Origin: Paracoccaceae bacterium | GTDB lineage: Bacteria > Pseudomonadota > Alphaproteobacteria > Rhodobacterales > Rhodobacteraceae | DNA length: 44,120 nt | Direction of reading: 5' to 3' | NCBI GenBank assembly: GCA_015487335.1 | Contig: WFPZ01000017.1 | Location: forward strand, 1-44,120 | Shown: piece after piece, positions 24,470 to 31,316 of the stretch | Layout of the letters: every line of letters starts with the position of its first letter | How positions within the stretch are numbered: the stretch's first letter is position 1 | Program-made: the position numbers and the translations under genes | Notes under the pieces: generated by a model | Database searches by the model: none | Seen by the model: only the letters and a program-made list of their open reading frames with translations | What the model was told of the DNA's origin: nothing

Positions 24470-25366
24470 TCAGGCGGTTTCGAGCATCCCCTTCTCTGCC
24501 GCCAGTTCGCGCATGCGCTTTTGCAGCTTCTCGAAGGCGCGCACCTCGATCTGGCGGATACGCTCCCGGCTGACGCCATACTGGCCGGAAAGCTCTTCCA
24601 GGGTCACCGGCTGGTCCCTGAGCCGGCGTTGCACGAGGATGTCCTTTTCGCGCTCGTTCAGCACGTCCATGGCCTCGGCCAGCAGCTCGCGACGGGTTTC
24701 CAGCTCGTCGCGCTCCTCGTACTGGGCGGCCTGGTCGGCGCTTTCGTCCTCGAGCCAGTCCTGCCACTGGGTCGAGCTGTCGCCGTCGGACCCCACCATC
24801 ACGTTGAGCGAGGCATCGCCCCCCGACAGGCGGCGGTTCATCGAAACCACCTCGTCCTCGGTCACGCCCAGATCGGAGGCGATCTGCTTCACCTTGTCGG
24901 GGTGCAGGTCGCCGTCTTCAAGCGCGCCGATGCGCGCCTTGGCCTTGCGCAGGTTGAAAAACAGCTTCTTCTGGGCGCTCGTGGTGCCCAGCTTGACCAG
25001 AGACCACGAGCGCAGGATGTATTCCTGGATCGCGGCACGGATCCACCACATGGCATAGGTGGCCAGACGAAAGCCCTTGTCGGGATCGAAGCGCTTGACC
25101 GCCTGCATCAGGCCCACGTTGGCCTCGGAAATCACCTCGGCCTGGGGCAGGCCGTAGCCGCGGTAGCCCATGGCGATCTTGGCCGCCAGCCGCAGATGGC
25201 TGGTGACAAGCTTGTGCGCGGCCGAGGTATCGCCATGATCGACCCAGCGCTTGGCCAGCATGTATTCCTCCTCCGGCTCCAGCATCGGGAACTTGCGAAT
25301 CTCCTGCAGATACCGGTTGAGGCCCTGTTCCGGCGACGGCGCCGGAAGATTGTTGAAATTGCCCAT
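24470..25366 (-). CDS. rpoH: RNA polymerase sigma factor RpoH (sigma-32)
   Basis: This 298-residue protein is the heat-shock sigma factor. Region 2 is complete (HLRLAAKIAMGYRGYGLPQAEVISEANVGLMQAVKRFDP then FRLATYAMWWIRAAIQEYIL). The RpoH box QKKLFFNLR (132-140) separates it from other sigma-70 proteins, and region 4.2 is VTLEELSGQYGVSRERIRQIEVRAFEKLQKRM. Rhodobacterales often have two rpoH genes, RpoHI and RpoHII; which one this is cannot be decided here. GGAGAGGG precedes ATG 25366. The 182-bp upstream region (25367-25548) has several TAT-rich hexamers near 25455-25475, but no unique promoter could be chosen. Confidence 0.93.
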   Translation of the reverse strand: MGNFNNLPAPSPEQGLNRYLQEIRKFPMLEPEEEYMLAKRWVDHGDTSAAHKLVTSHLRLAAKIAMGYRGYGLPQAEVISEANVGLMQAVKRFDPDKGFRLATYAMWWIRAAIQEYILRSWSLVKLGTTSAQKKLFFNLRKAKARIGALEDGDLHPDKVKQIASDLGVTEDEVVSMNRRLSGGDASLNVMVGSDGDSSTQWQDWLEDESADQAAQYEERDELETRRELLAEAMDVLNEREKDILVQRRLRDQPVTLEELSGQYGVSRERIRQIEVRAFEKLQKRMRELAAEKGMLETA

Positions 25367-25548
25367 GAAAGCTCTGCCCTCTCCTTGCCCCGAAACGCCG
25401 GGGCCGAATTTCGATATGGTGGCCCGAACCTGCCCTTCAAGACCGGTTAGCGCCTATACCTTACCATAATGATAAGAAATTGCCATGGCCGGCGGGATAT
25501 TGTTTCGATTCATCACCCTGGCCTGCCAGAGGGCGCAAGAGGGCCCGC

Positions 25549-26580
25549 TCAGCCCCCTTCGCGCAGCACCCCCGCCAGGGCGGCCATGTCGGGGGGCATC
25601 TCCGCCTCGAAGCGCAGGGCCTCGCCGCTGACCGGATGGACGAATCCCAGCACCGCGGCATGCAGCGCCTGGCGAGGAAACCGCGCCGCCGCCCGTGCCG
25701 CCGCCTCGCCCACCGCCGCCGCCTTCAGCCTGCGCCGCCCGCCGTAAACCGGATCGCCGATCAGCCCGTGGCCGGCATGGGCCAGATGCACCCGTATCTG
25801 ATGAGTGCGCCCGGTTTCCAGCCGGCACTCCACCAGCGCTGCCGCCGGGGGCTGGCCGAAGCGCTCGCGCACCCGCACCCGCGTCACCGCGTGACGGCCG
25901 GCATCGAACAGCACCGCCTGGCGCTGGCGGTCGTGGCGATGGCGGGCCAGCCGGGTGGTGATCCGGATCAACCCGCCTGGCTCGAAGCTCACGCCCTTCA
26001 CCCCGCGCAGGCGCGGGTCGGCCGCATCGGGCACCCCGTGCACCAGCGCCAGGTAGGCCCGCTCGGCGCTGTGGGCCTCGAACTGGGCCGCCAGGGCGTG
26101 ATGGGCGCGGTCGGTCTTGGCCACCACCAGCAGCCCGCTGGTGTCCTTGTCGATACGGTGCACGATGCCCGGGCGCTTCTCGCCGCCCACGCCCGAGAGG
26201 CTCTCGCCGCAATGATGCAGAAGCGCGTTCACCAGCGTGCCCGAGGGCGTGCCCGGCGCGGGATGCACGACCATGCCGGCGGGCTTGTTGACGACGATCA
26301 GGTCGTCATCCTCGTGCACCACCTCCAGCGCGATGTCCTCGGGGCCGATATGGCTGGCGGCGGCCTCTTCGAGGGTGATCACGTATTCCTCGCCCTCGGC
26401 CACCCGCGCCCTGACATCCCTCACCGGCCGCCCGGCGCGCGAAACCGCCCCTTCGGCAATCAGCCGCGACAGGCGCGAGCGCGAAAGCGCCGCTTCCTCT
26501 GGCACGTCGCGCGCCAGTGCCTTATCAAGGCGGCGGGGCGGGTTTGGCCCGATGATGACCTTCAACTGCGAGGCCGGCAT
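25549..26580 (-). CDS. rluD: Ribosomal large subunit pseudouridine synthase, RluD family
   Basis: This 343-residue enzyme converts uridines of 23S rRNA helix 69 to pseudouridine. The N-terminal S4-like RNA-binding segment has RLDKALARDV and LSRSRLSRLIAEGAV. The catalytic block is GIVHRIDKDTSGLLVVAKT with Asp144. Later blocks ETGRTHQIRVHLAHAGHGLIGDPVYG and RQALHAAVLGFVHPVSGE are typical of the RluA/C/D group. RluD is preferred over RluC because of the sequence context and length. ATG 26580 has GGAG about nine bases upstream; its ATG overlaps the ATG of the divergent DUF6476 gene. Confidence 0.88.
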   Translation of the reverse strand: MPASQLKVIIGPNPPRRLDKALARDVPEEAALSRSRLSRLIAEGAVSRAGRPVRDVRARVAEGEEYVITLEEAAASHIGPEDIALEVVHEDDDLIVVNKPAGMVVHPAPGTPSGTLVNALLHHCGESLSGVGGEKRPGIVHRIDKDTSGLLVVAKTDRAHHALAAQFEAHSAERAYLALVHGVPDAADPRLRGVKGVSFEPGGLIRITTRLARHRHDRQRQAVLFDAGRHAVTRVRVRERFGQPPAAALVECRLETGRTHQIRVHLAHAGHGLIGDPVYGGRRRLKAAAVGEAAARAAARFPRQALHAAVLGFVHPVSGEALRFEAEMPPDMAALAGVLREGG

Positions 26581-26887
26581 GGACGAGGCTCCAATCTCCG
26601 AGGCAGAGGCGCGCAACCTGCGGTTCCTGCGCATCCTCGTCACCGTTCTGGCGGTGACCATGATCTTCGGCCTTCTAACCCTGGTCGGGCTGCTTGTCAT
26701 CCGCTTCTCCACCGCGCCCGCCCGGCTGGAACTGCCGGCCACCATCGCCCTGCCCGAGGGGGCCCGGCCGCTGGCCTTCACCCGCGGCGGCGACTGGTTC
26801 GCGGTGGTGACCGACGGCGATGAAATCCTGATCTTCGATGCCGCCTCGGGCGAGTTGCGCCAGCGGGTGCAAGTAAACGGCAAGTAG
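26579..26887 (+). CDS. DUF6476 family membrane protein
   Basis: This 102-residue protein has one membrane helix (about 19-40, ILVTVLAVTMIFGLLTLVGLLVIRF), preceded by a short acidic cytoplasmic segment. A small C-terminal domain follows with LPATIALPEGARPLAFTRGGDWFAVVTDGDEILIFDAASGELRQ. The layout fits DUF6476, found next to rluD in Rhodobacterales; function is unknown. The start ATG 26579-26581 shares two bases with the rluD start codon on the other strand. A GAGG lies eight bases upstream, inside rluD. Confidence 0.75.
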   Translation: MDEAPISEAEARNLRFLRILVTVLAVTMIFGLLTLVGLLVIRFSTAPARLELPATIALPEGARPLAFTRGGDWFAVVTDGDEILIFDAASGELRQRVQVNGK

Positions 26888-26890
26888 CCG

Positions 26891-27364
26891 ATGCCCGATG
26901 CCCCGACGCTGGCCCTTCTGATCACCGCATCGGTCCTGCTGGACGGGCATTCCACGGTGCTGGCGCTGCGGGCCGGCCATGTGGAAGCCAACCCCTTCCT
27001 GCGGCGGGCCATGCATCGCGCGCCTTGGCGGGCCACCGCCGTGCTGTGGCTTGTGCTCTCCGGCATGCTGGGGGCCACGCAGGCCGCGCTGCGCACGGGG
27101 ATGATCGCGCCGGGCGGCCAGGTGCATCTGGGGGTCTTCCATTTCCTGACCGTGGCATCCGTGGCCAAGCTGCTGGCGGCGGCGAACAACTACCTGCTGG
27201 TGATGACGGGGGTCTCCCTGCCCGGCATGCTGCGCCGCCGCCTCGGGCGGCCCCGCTCGCGGCTGCTGGACATGCTGGTGCTCGTGGCGATCTTCCTGCC
27301 CCCGACCCTGCTGATCACCGAATGGCTGTTTCCACAATTCAGGGGGCTGCTGCTGCCGCACTGA
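26891..27364 (+). CDS. Integral membrane protein of unknown function
   Basis: This 157-residue protein has about four hydrophobic segments. Its first part (LLDGHSTVLALRAGHVEANPFLRRAM) resembles the D...T..AL..G..EANP pattern of small DUF5658-like membrane proteins, but the match is weak. The middle has FHFLTVASVAKLLAAANNYLLV and the end LLDMLVLVAIFLPPTLLITEWLFP. It starts 3 bp after the DUF6476 stop and is almost certainly co-transcribed with it. I cannot assign a function. Confidence 0.65.
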   Translation: MPDAPTLALLITASVLLDGHSTVLALRAGHVEANPFLRRAMHRAPWRATAVLWLVLSGMLGATQAALRTGMIAPGGQVHLGVFHFLTVASVAKLLAAANNYLLVMTGVSLPGMLRRRLGRPRSRLLDMLVLVAIFLPPTLLITEWLFPQFRGLLLPH

Positions 27365-27451
27365 AACAGGCGTGCGGCCAATCGCAGCCGCCAGGCCCGA
27401 GACGCGCGCGGCCAGCGCCCGGCCGGCGCCCGCTGTCGGCATGAGAAAGGG

Positions 27452-27528
27452 TGGTACCGCCTCCCCGGCTTGAACGGGGGACCTCTGGATCCACAATCCA
27501 GCGCTCTAACCAACTGAGCTAAGGCGGC
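27452..27528 (-). tRNA. tRNA-His (GTG)
   Basis: On the minus strand a complete 77-nt tRNA including CCA is present. The acceptor strands are GCCGCCT and AGGCGGT. The D arm is GCTCAGTTGGTTAGAGC, the anticodon arm CTGGA-TTGTGGA-TCCAG (anticodon GTG, histidine) and the T arm CCCCG-TTCAAGC-CGGGG. The discriminator is A and CCA is encoded. The base before position 1 is T, so the G-1 identity base found in most bacterial tRNA-His genes is not encoded. Absence of G-1 with A73 is a known feature of many alphaproteobacteria. Confidence 0.95.
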
Positions 27529-27660
27529 ACTTGAGGGGCGATTTACCGGTGCCGCCCACCGATTGCAAGGGCCGGGTTGGGCGGGCGTGCAATTCGCGCC
27601 CCCTTGCGGGCCTGGCGCGAACGCGCTACCCCGCGCCGGTCAACAGAAAATGGCGGACAC

Positions 27661-27870
27661 ATGGGCATCGACAAGGAAAGCGACATCGCGGCCAATCTGC
27701 AGATCGGTCCGACAAGCCTCGGGATGGTGCGCCTCTACATCGAGGGCGAGGGCATCGAGCTGCCGCTCGACTTCGACCCGGACGAAGCCGAGGAGATCGC
27801 CGAGGAGATCCGCGCCGCCGCCGCCCGCGCCCGGACGATCATGGAAAAGGGCGCGAAGAAAAACAGCTGA
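27661..27870 (+). CDS. DUF6324 family small protein
   Basis: This 69-residue protein has N-terminal DIAANLQIGPTSLGMVRLYIEGEGIELPLDFDPDEAEEIAEEIRAAA, with a strand-rich part followed by an acidic helix. It resembles DUF6324 small proteins of Rhodobacterales; function is unknown. ATG 27661 fits the family start; the upstream part of the open frame is not conserved in character. The last 32 bp overlap the 3' end of mmcB on the opposite strand. Confidence 0.7.
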   Translation: MGIDKESDIAANLQIGPTSLGMVRLYIEGEGIELPLDFDPDEAEEIAEEIRAAAARARTIMEKGAKKNS

Positions 27871-28312
27871 TCCCCGGATCGCGCAGGGCCTGCAGACGGC
27901 CGGCGGCATGGCGGGCGAAGCGCTGCAGCAGCGCCCGGCGGCGGGATGGCGCCAGCCGCGCCTCGGGGCCCATGCGCAGGATCTCGGCGTCATGGCCGTC
28001 GGCGACGATCAGCCCGGTGTCTGCCGGCAGCAGCTCGGCGGGAAAATCCAGGCCCACCGCCCAGAAGTAGCGGTCGCACCAGGCCAGATAGCCGCGCCAT
28101 TTCGAATCGGCGCGGAAATCGGGCACCGAAGACTTGCACTCAACCACCCAGAACTCGCCCCTCGGACCCAGCGCCATCACATCCACCCGCAGCCCGCGCA
28201 CCGGAACGAATTCTTCCAGGCAGACAAAACCGTGCCCCGGCAGATGGCGGCAGACGCCGCGGGCCAACAGGCGACCGGGCGGCAGGGCGGAGGAATGGGC
28301 ATCCGGCAACAT
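27839..28312 (-). CDS. mmcB: MmcB family DNA repair protein
   Basis: This 157-residue protein resembles MmcB of Caulobacter, an SOS-induced protein connected to DNA damage tolerance and ImuABC (DnaE2) mutagenesis. The PD-(D/E)XK nuclease-like core is visible: RVDVMALGPRGEFWVVECKSS has the Asp and the Glu-x-Lys, and DFRADSKWRGYLAWCDRYFWAV and LPADTGLIVADGHDAEILR follow. ATG 28312 is preferred; a start 17 codons upstream is possible. I see no obvious SOS box nearby. It converges on the DUF6324 gene with a 32-bp overlap of coding ends. Confidence 0.82.
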   Translation of the reverse strand: MLPDAHSSALPPGRLLARGVCRHLPGHGFVCLEEFVPVRGLRVDVMALGPRGEFWVVECKSSVPDFRADSKWRGYLAWCDRYFWAVGLDFPAELLPADTGLIVADGHDAEILRMGPEARLAPSRRRALLQRFARHAAGRLQALRDPGISCFSSRPFP

Positions 28313-28395
28313 GGGGAAACAATGAACGAACGGTGAACGAAGGGCAAGGTCCCCGCACGTCATCGCCCGCCGTCCCGCCGGCGCGGCGATTGCCC

Positions 28396-28424
28396 TTGCC
28401 CGCGGGCGCGCCAGGCCCTATCTG
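28396..28424 (+). promoter_or_regulatory. Promoter of the probable 6S RNA
   Basis: TTGCCC (28396-28401) and TATCTG (28419-28424) are separated by exactly 17 bases. The predicted start, about 28431, coincides with the first base of the closing stem of the RNA described next. That independent agreement makes the promoter credible. Confidence 0.5.
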
Positions 28425-28430
28425 GACGGT

Positions 28431-28594
28431 TGGCGGGTTCTGCCCTTCTCGTGAAGAGGTCCAATTCCGGTGGCCTTAAATAATTCCGAGGGAGCTGGCT
28501 CTGTCCGGATCGTGGTCCGGTTACCTGGCGCCCACCTGTAGTTGCAGGTCCTCGGGAATTCGCACACCTCCACGGCCGTGGCGGGCCCGCCACT
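28431..28594 (+). ncRNA. ssrS: Probable 6S RNA (SsrS)
   Basis: This gene-free stretch of about 164 bp folds as one long interrupted hairpin. The ends TGGCGGG (28431-28437) and CCCGCCA (28586-28592) close it. Inside, TTCCGAGG pairs with CCTCGGGAA. The apical part carries two small stem-loops, CCGGA/TCCGG and ACCTG/CAGGT. The blocks CCTTAAA, GAGGGAGCTGG and GCGCCCACCTG are as I recall them from alphaproteobacterial 6S RNAs. 6S RNA binds housekeeping RNA polymerase by mimicking an open promoter. A good promoter lies upstream, and GTGGCG-GGCC-CGCCAC followed by TTTCTT can act as terminator. The identification needs a covariance-model check. Confidence 0.65.
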
Positions 28595-28637
28595 TTCTTC
28601 CGGCAGAATGCGGGAAATGCCAGCGTGCCCGCCGGGC

Positions 28638-28976
28638 TCAGCCCCGCGGCTGCGGCTCCTGCACGGGGACCGGCACGGCGGCCATCTCGGGGGCCATCGC
28701 GGGGCTCAGCAGCTTGCGCACCCGCTCGCGGCGGCCGCCGGCGGGGGGCTCTTCGGGTTCGGCCATGCGCATGATGGTGATGGCGAACTGCACCCCGGCG
28801 AACACCGCGCCATTGGCGATGAACAGCATGCCCACGGCGATCCAGCCCATGTCGGAGGAGCTGACGAGATGGCCCAGGTTGGCCACGTTCTGCCACAGCA
28901 GCACAGCGACGAAGACCCCCGAGAGAACGTATCCGATGACGATCTCGATGATGTAGAGGCGGACAAGCTTGGGCAT
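28638..28976 (-). CDS. Small two-helix membrane protein of unknown function
   Basis: This 112-residue protein has two membrane segments (about 8-30, IIEIVIGYVLSGVFVAVLLW, and about 45-70, WIAVGMLFIANGAVFAGVQFAITIM). A cytoplasmic tail follows with EEPPAGGRRERVRKLL and a proline-rich end. I do not recognise a named family. ATG 28976 has GGAG six bases upstream, better than the earlier in-frame ATG at 29006. It stands alone between the 6S-like RNA and nusB. Confidence 0.65.
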   Translation of the reverse strand: MPKLVRLYIIEIVIGYVLSGVFVAVLLWQNVANLGHLVSSSDMGWIAVGMLFIANGAVFAGVQFAITIMRMAEPEEPPAGGRRERVRKLLSPAMAPEMAAVPVPVQEPQPRG

Positions 28977-29077
28977 GGTCACTCCGGTTGCGGGTTGTTC
29001 CTGCATCCAATATGGCGCATCGGACGAGGATGTGAAGAGGCAATCTGGCCGCAGGGGCGGCGGTGGCCCGTTCCCGC

Positions 29078-29548
29078 TCAGAACGCCTCGGGCCGGGCCT
29101 CGCGGGCCATGTGGTCAAGCACCGCGTTGACGAATTTCGCCTCGCGCCCCTCGGGGAAGAAGGCCCTGGCCACGTCCACGAACTCCGAGATCACCACCTT
29201 CGGCGGGGCGGTGCCCTCGATCAGCTCGGCGCCCGCGGCCCGGAACAGCGCCCTGAGCGTGGGGTCGATGCGGTTGATCGGCCATTTCTCCACCAGCGCC
29301 CGGTCGGTCATCTGGTCGATCCGGGCCTGCCAGTTGACGGCCGTCTCGACAATGGTCCGAAACAGCGCCGGGTCGCCCTCGACCATCTGTTCGCCATCGT
29401 AGCTGACCCCGAAGCGGTGCTCCTCGAACTCGCGCAGCACCGCATCCACGGTCTGGCCCGAGGCCTCCATCTGAAACAGCGCCTGCACCGCGTAAAGCCG
29501 TGCCGCCGCCTTCATCTGCCGCTCCTTCGATAGCTTCTTCATGGTCAT
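29078..29548 (-). CDS. nusB: Transcription antitermination factor NusB
   Basis: This 156-residue all-helical protein binds the boxA RNA with NusE (S10) in rRNA antitermination. It has ARLYAVQALFQMEASGQ near the N-terminus and a long EEHRFG segment. The typical C-terminal half reads INRIDPTLRALFRAAGAEL, PPKVVISEFVDVARAFFPEGREAKFVNAVLDHMARE. ATG 29548 overlaps the ribH stop as ATGA, so the two are translationally coupled. Linkage of ribBA-ribH-nusB is common in alphaproteobacteria. Confidence 0.93.
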   Translation of the reverse strand: MTMKKLSKERQMKAAARLYAVQALFQMEASGQTVDAVLREFEEHRFGVSYDGEQMVEGDPALFRTIVETAVNWQARIDQMTDRALVEKWPINRIDPTLRALFRAAGAELIEGTAPPKVVISEFVDVARAFFPEGREAKFVNAVLDHMAREARPEAF

Positions 29549-30090
29549 GCGCCCTGCGGCCCTTCCTCGCCCCCGGCGATCAGGATGGCATCGGGCCTGA
29601 AGCCCACGCCCTTGCGGCCCCTGCCCCATCTGCGGGTCAGCGCCACCAGATGGAGCGCCGCCGCCGCCGCGCCGCCGCCCTTGTCCTGCTGCCCGGGGTC
29701 GGCACGGACGACGGCCTGTTCCATGGTCTCGACGGTGAGGATGCCGTTGCCGATGCACAGCCCCTCCAGGCCCAGATCCATCAGCCCGCGCGAGCTTTCG
29801 TTGCAGACGGTCTCGTAGTGGGTGGTCTCGCCGCGGATCACGCAGCCCAGCGCCACGTAGCCGTCGAAGTTCGACTGCCGGTCGGCGATGCGGATGGCCG
29901 GCGGGATCTCCAGCGCGCCGGGCACCTCCACCACCTCGCAGGTGGCCCCCGCGGCCTCGATCGTGGCCCGGGCGCCGGCCAGCAGGTCGTCGGCCACCGC
30001 ACGGTAGTAGGGGGCAAGCACGATCAGCAGCTTCACCGGCTCGGAAAACGCCGGCAGCGGCAGGGTGTGATGCTCTTCCAGACCGGCCAT
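29545..30090 (-). CDS. ribH: 6,7-dimethyl-8-ribityllumazine synthase
   Basis: This 181-residue enzyme condenses 5-amino-6-ribitylaminouracil with dihydroxybutanone phosphate, the step before riboflavin. Visible blocks are KLLIVLAPYYRAVADDLL, VPGALEIPPAI and GCVIRGETTHYETVCNES, where His91 is the catalytic histidine, then GNGILTVETMEQA. The C-terminus is somewhat extended (GFRPDAILIAGGEEGPQG). ATG 30090 has GGAGG seven bases upstream and overlaps the ribB stop by one base; a GTG one codon earlier is less likely. Confidence 0.94.
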   Translation of the reverse strand: MAGLEEHHTLPLPAFSEPVKLLIVLAPYYRAVADDLLAGARATIEAAGATCEVVEVPGALEIPPAIRIADRQSNFDGYVALGCVIRGETTHYETVCNESSRGLMDLGLEGLCIGNGILTVETMEQAVVRADPGQQDKGGGAAAAALHLVALTRRWGRGRKGVGFRPDAILIAGGEEGPQGA

Positions 30091-31211
30091 CACTCTGCCT
30101 CCATGGGAATGGGATGGGTGCCCTCGATCGACAGGCCGTAGGCCTCGAGCCCGACCACCCGGGGCGGCGGCGAGTTGGACACCAGGATCAGCCGGCGCAG
30201 GCCGAGGGAGGCCAGGATCTGCGCTCCCAGCCCGTACTGGCGCAAGGTGCGGGGGCTGGCCTCGTCATCCATCAGCAGCTTCATTTCGGTGTCGCGCAGC
30301 AGCACCACCACCCCGCGCCCGGCCTCGCCGATCACCCGCATGGCGTTTTCCAGCTCGTGCGAGGTCTTGCCGATGCCCAGCACGTCCTGCAGCGGATTGA
30401 GCGCGTGCATGCGCACCAGCACCGGCTCGTCGGTGGTGATGTCGCCCTTGGTCAGCACGACATGTTCGGCGCCCTGGGTCTCGTCGGTGAAGACGCGCAT
30501 CATCCAGTCGCCGCCGAAGGCCGATTGCACCGCCTTGCGGGCGCTTTCGTGCACCAGATTGTCGTGGCGGCGGCGATAGGCGATCAGATCGGAAATCGTG
30601 CCGATCTTCAGCCCGTGCTTGCGGGCGAAGGACACCAGATCGGGCAGCCGGGCCATGGTGCCGTCGTCGTTCATGATCTCGCAGATCACGCCGGCCGGAA
30701 TCAGCCCCGCCAGACGCGCGATATCCACCGCCGCCTCGGTGTGGCCGGCGCGCACCAGCACGCCGCCGTCGCGGGCGCGCAGCGGGAAGACATGGCCCGG
30801 CGTGGCGATATCGGCCGCCCCCTTGGAGGCGTCGATGGCGACTGCCACGGTGCGGGCCCGGTCGTGGGCCGAGATGCCGGTGGAGACCCCCTCGCGCGCC
30901 TCGATCGAGATGGTGAAGGCGGTCTCGTGGCGCGAGGAATTCTGCGAGGCCATCAGCGGCAGGCCCAGCGCGTCGATCCGCTCTCCGGTCAGGGCGAGGC
31001 AGATCAGCCCGCGCCCGTGGGTGGCCATGAAGTTGATCGCCTCGGGGGTGGCCATCTGGGCGGGGATCACCAGATCGCCCTCGTTCTCGCGGTCCTCGTG
31101 ATCGACGAGGATGAACATCCGCCCGTTGCGCGCATCCTCGATGATCTCCTCGATCGCGGATACCGCATCGCGCCAGTTTTCCTCTGCCGGGCCGGCGTTT
31201 TCGTTGCTCAT
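30090..31211 (-). CDS. ribB: 3,4-dihydroxy-2-butanone-4-phosphate synthase with degenerate GTP cyclohydrolase II domain (RibBX-like)
   Basis: The protein has 373 residues. Residues about 16-215 form the DHBP synthase domain, with DHEDRENEGDLVIP (37-50), HGRGLICLAL, GHVFPLRARDGGVLVRAGHTEAAVDIARLAG and VICEIMNDDGTMAR. It makes dihydroxybutanone phosphate from ribulose 5-phosphate for RibH. The C-terminal part has the length of RibA but lacks its zinc-binding cysteines: where RibA has VHSECLTGDVFGS..C.C, this has MHALNPLQDVLGIGKT. GTP cyclohydrolase II activity is therefore not expected, matching the RibBX variants described in proteobacteria, and a separate ribA should exist elsewhere. Confidence 0.9.
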   Translation of the reverse strand: MSNENAGPAEENWRDAVSAIEEIIEDARNGRMFILVDHEDRENEGDLVIPAQMATPEAINFMATHGRGLICLALTGERIDALGLPLMASQNSSRHETAFTISIEAREGVSTGISAHDRARTVAVAIDASKGAADIATPGHVFPLRARDGGVLVRAGHTEAAVDIARLAGLIPAGVICEIMNDDGTMARLPDLVSFARKHGLKIGTISDLIAYRRRHDNLVHESARKAVQSAFGGDWMMRVFTDETQGAEHVVLTKGDITTDEPVLVRMHALNPLQDVLGIGKTSHELENAMRVIGEAGRGVVVLLRDTEMKLLMDDEASPRTLRQYGLGAQILASLGLRRLILVSNSPPPRVVGLEAYGLSIEGTHPIPMEAE

Positions 31212-31316
31212 CGGGGACTCACCTTCGTTCTCTCCGCGCCCGAATATCCGAACGCCCCGCCAGTTGCCAGATATTGTTGCGCCCGCCCCGGCGGGGCGGC
31301 GAGAGCCCCGGGGCGG

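Noticed and set aside
31212..31316. FMN riboswitch upstream of the riboflavin genes
   Set aside because: The 105-bp region before ribB shows none of the conserved RFN element blocks.
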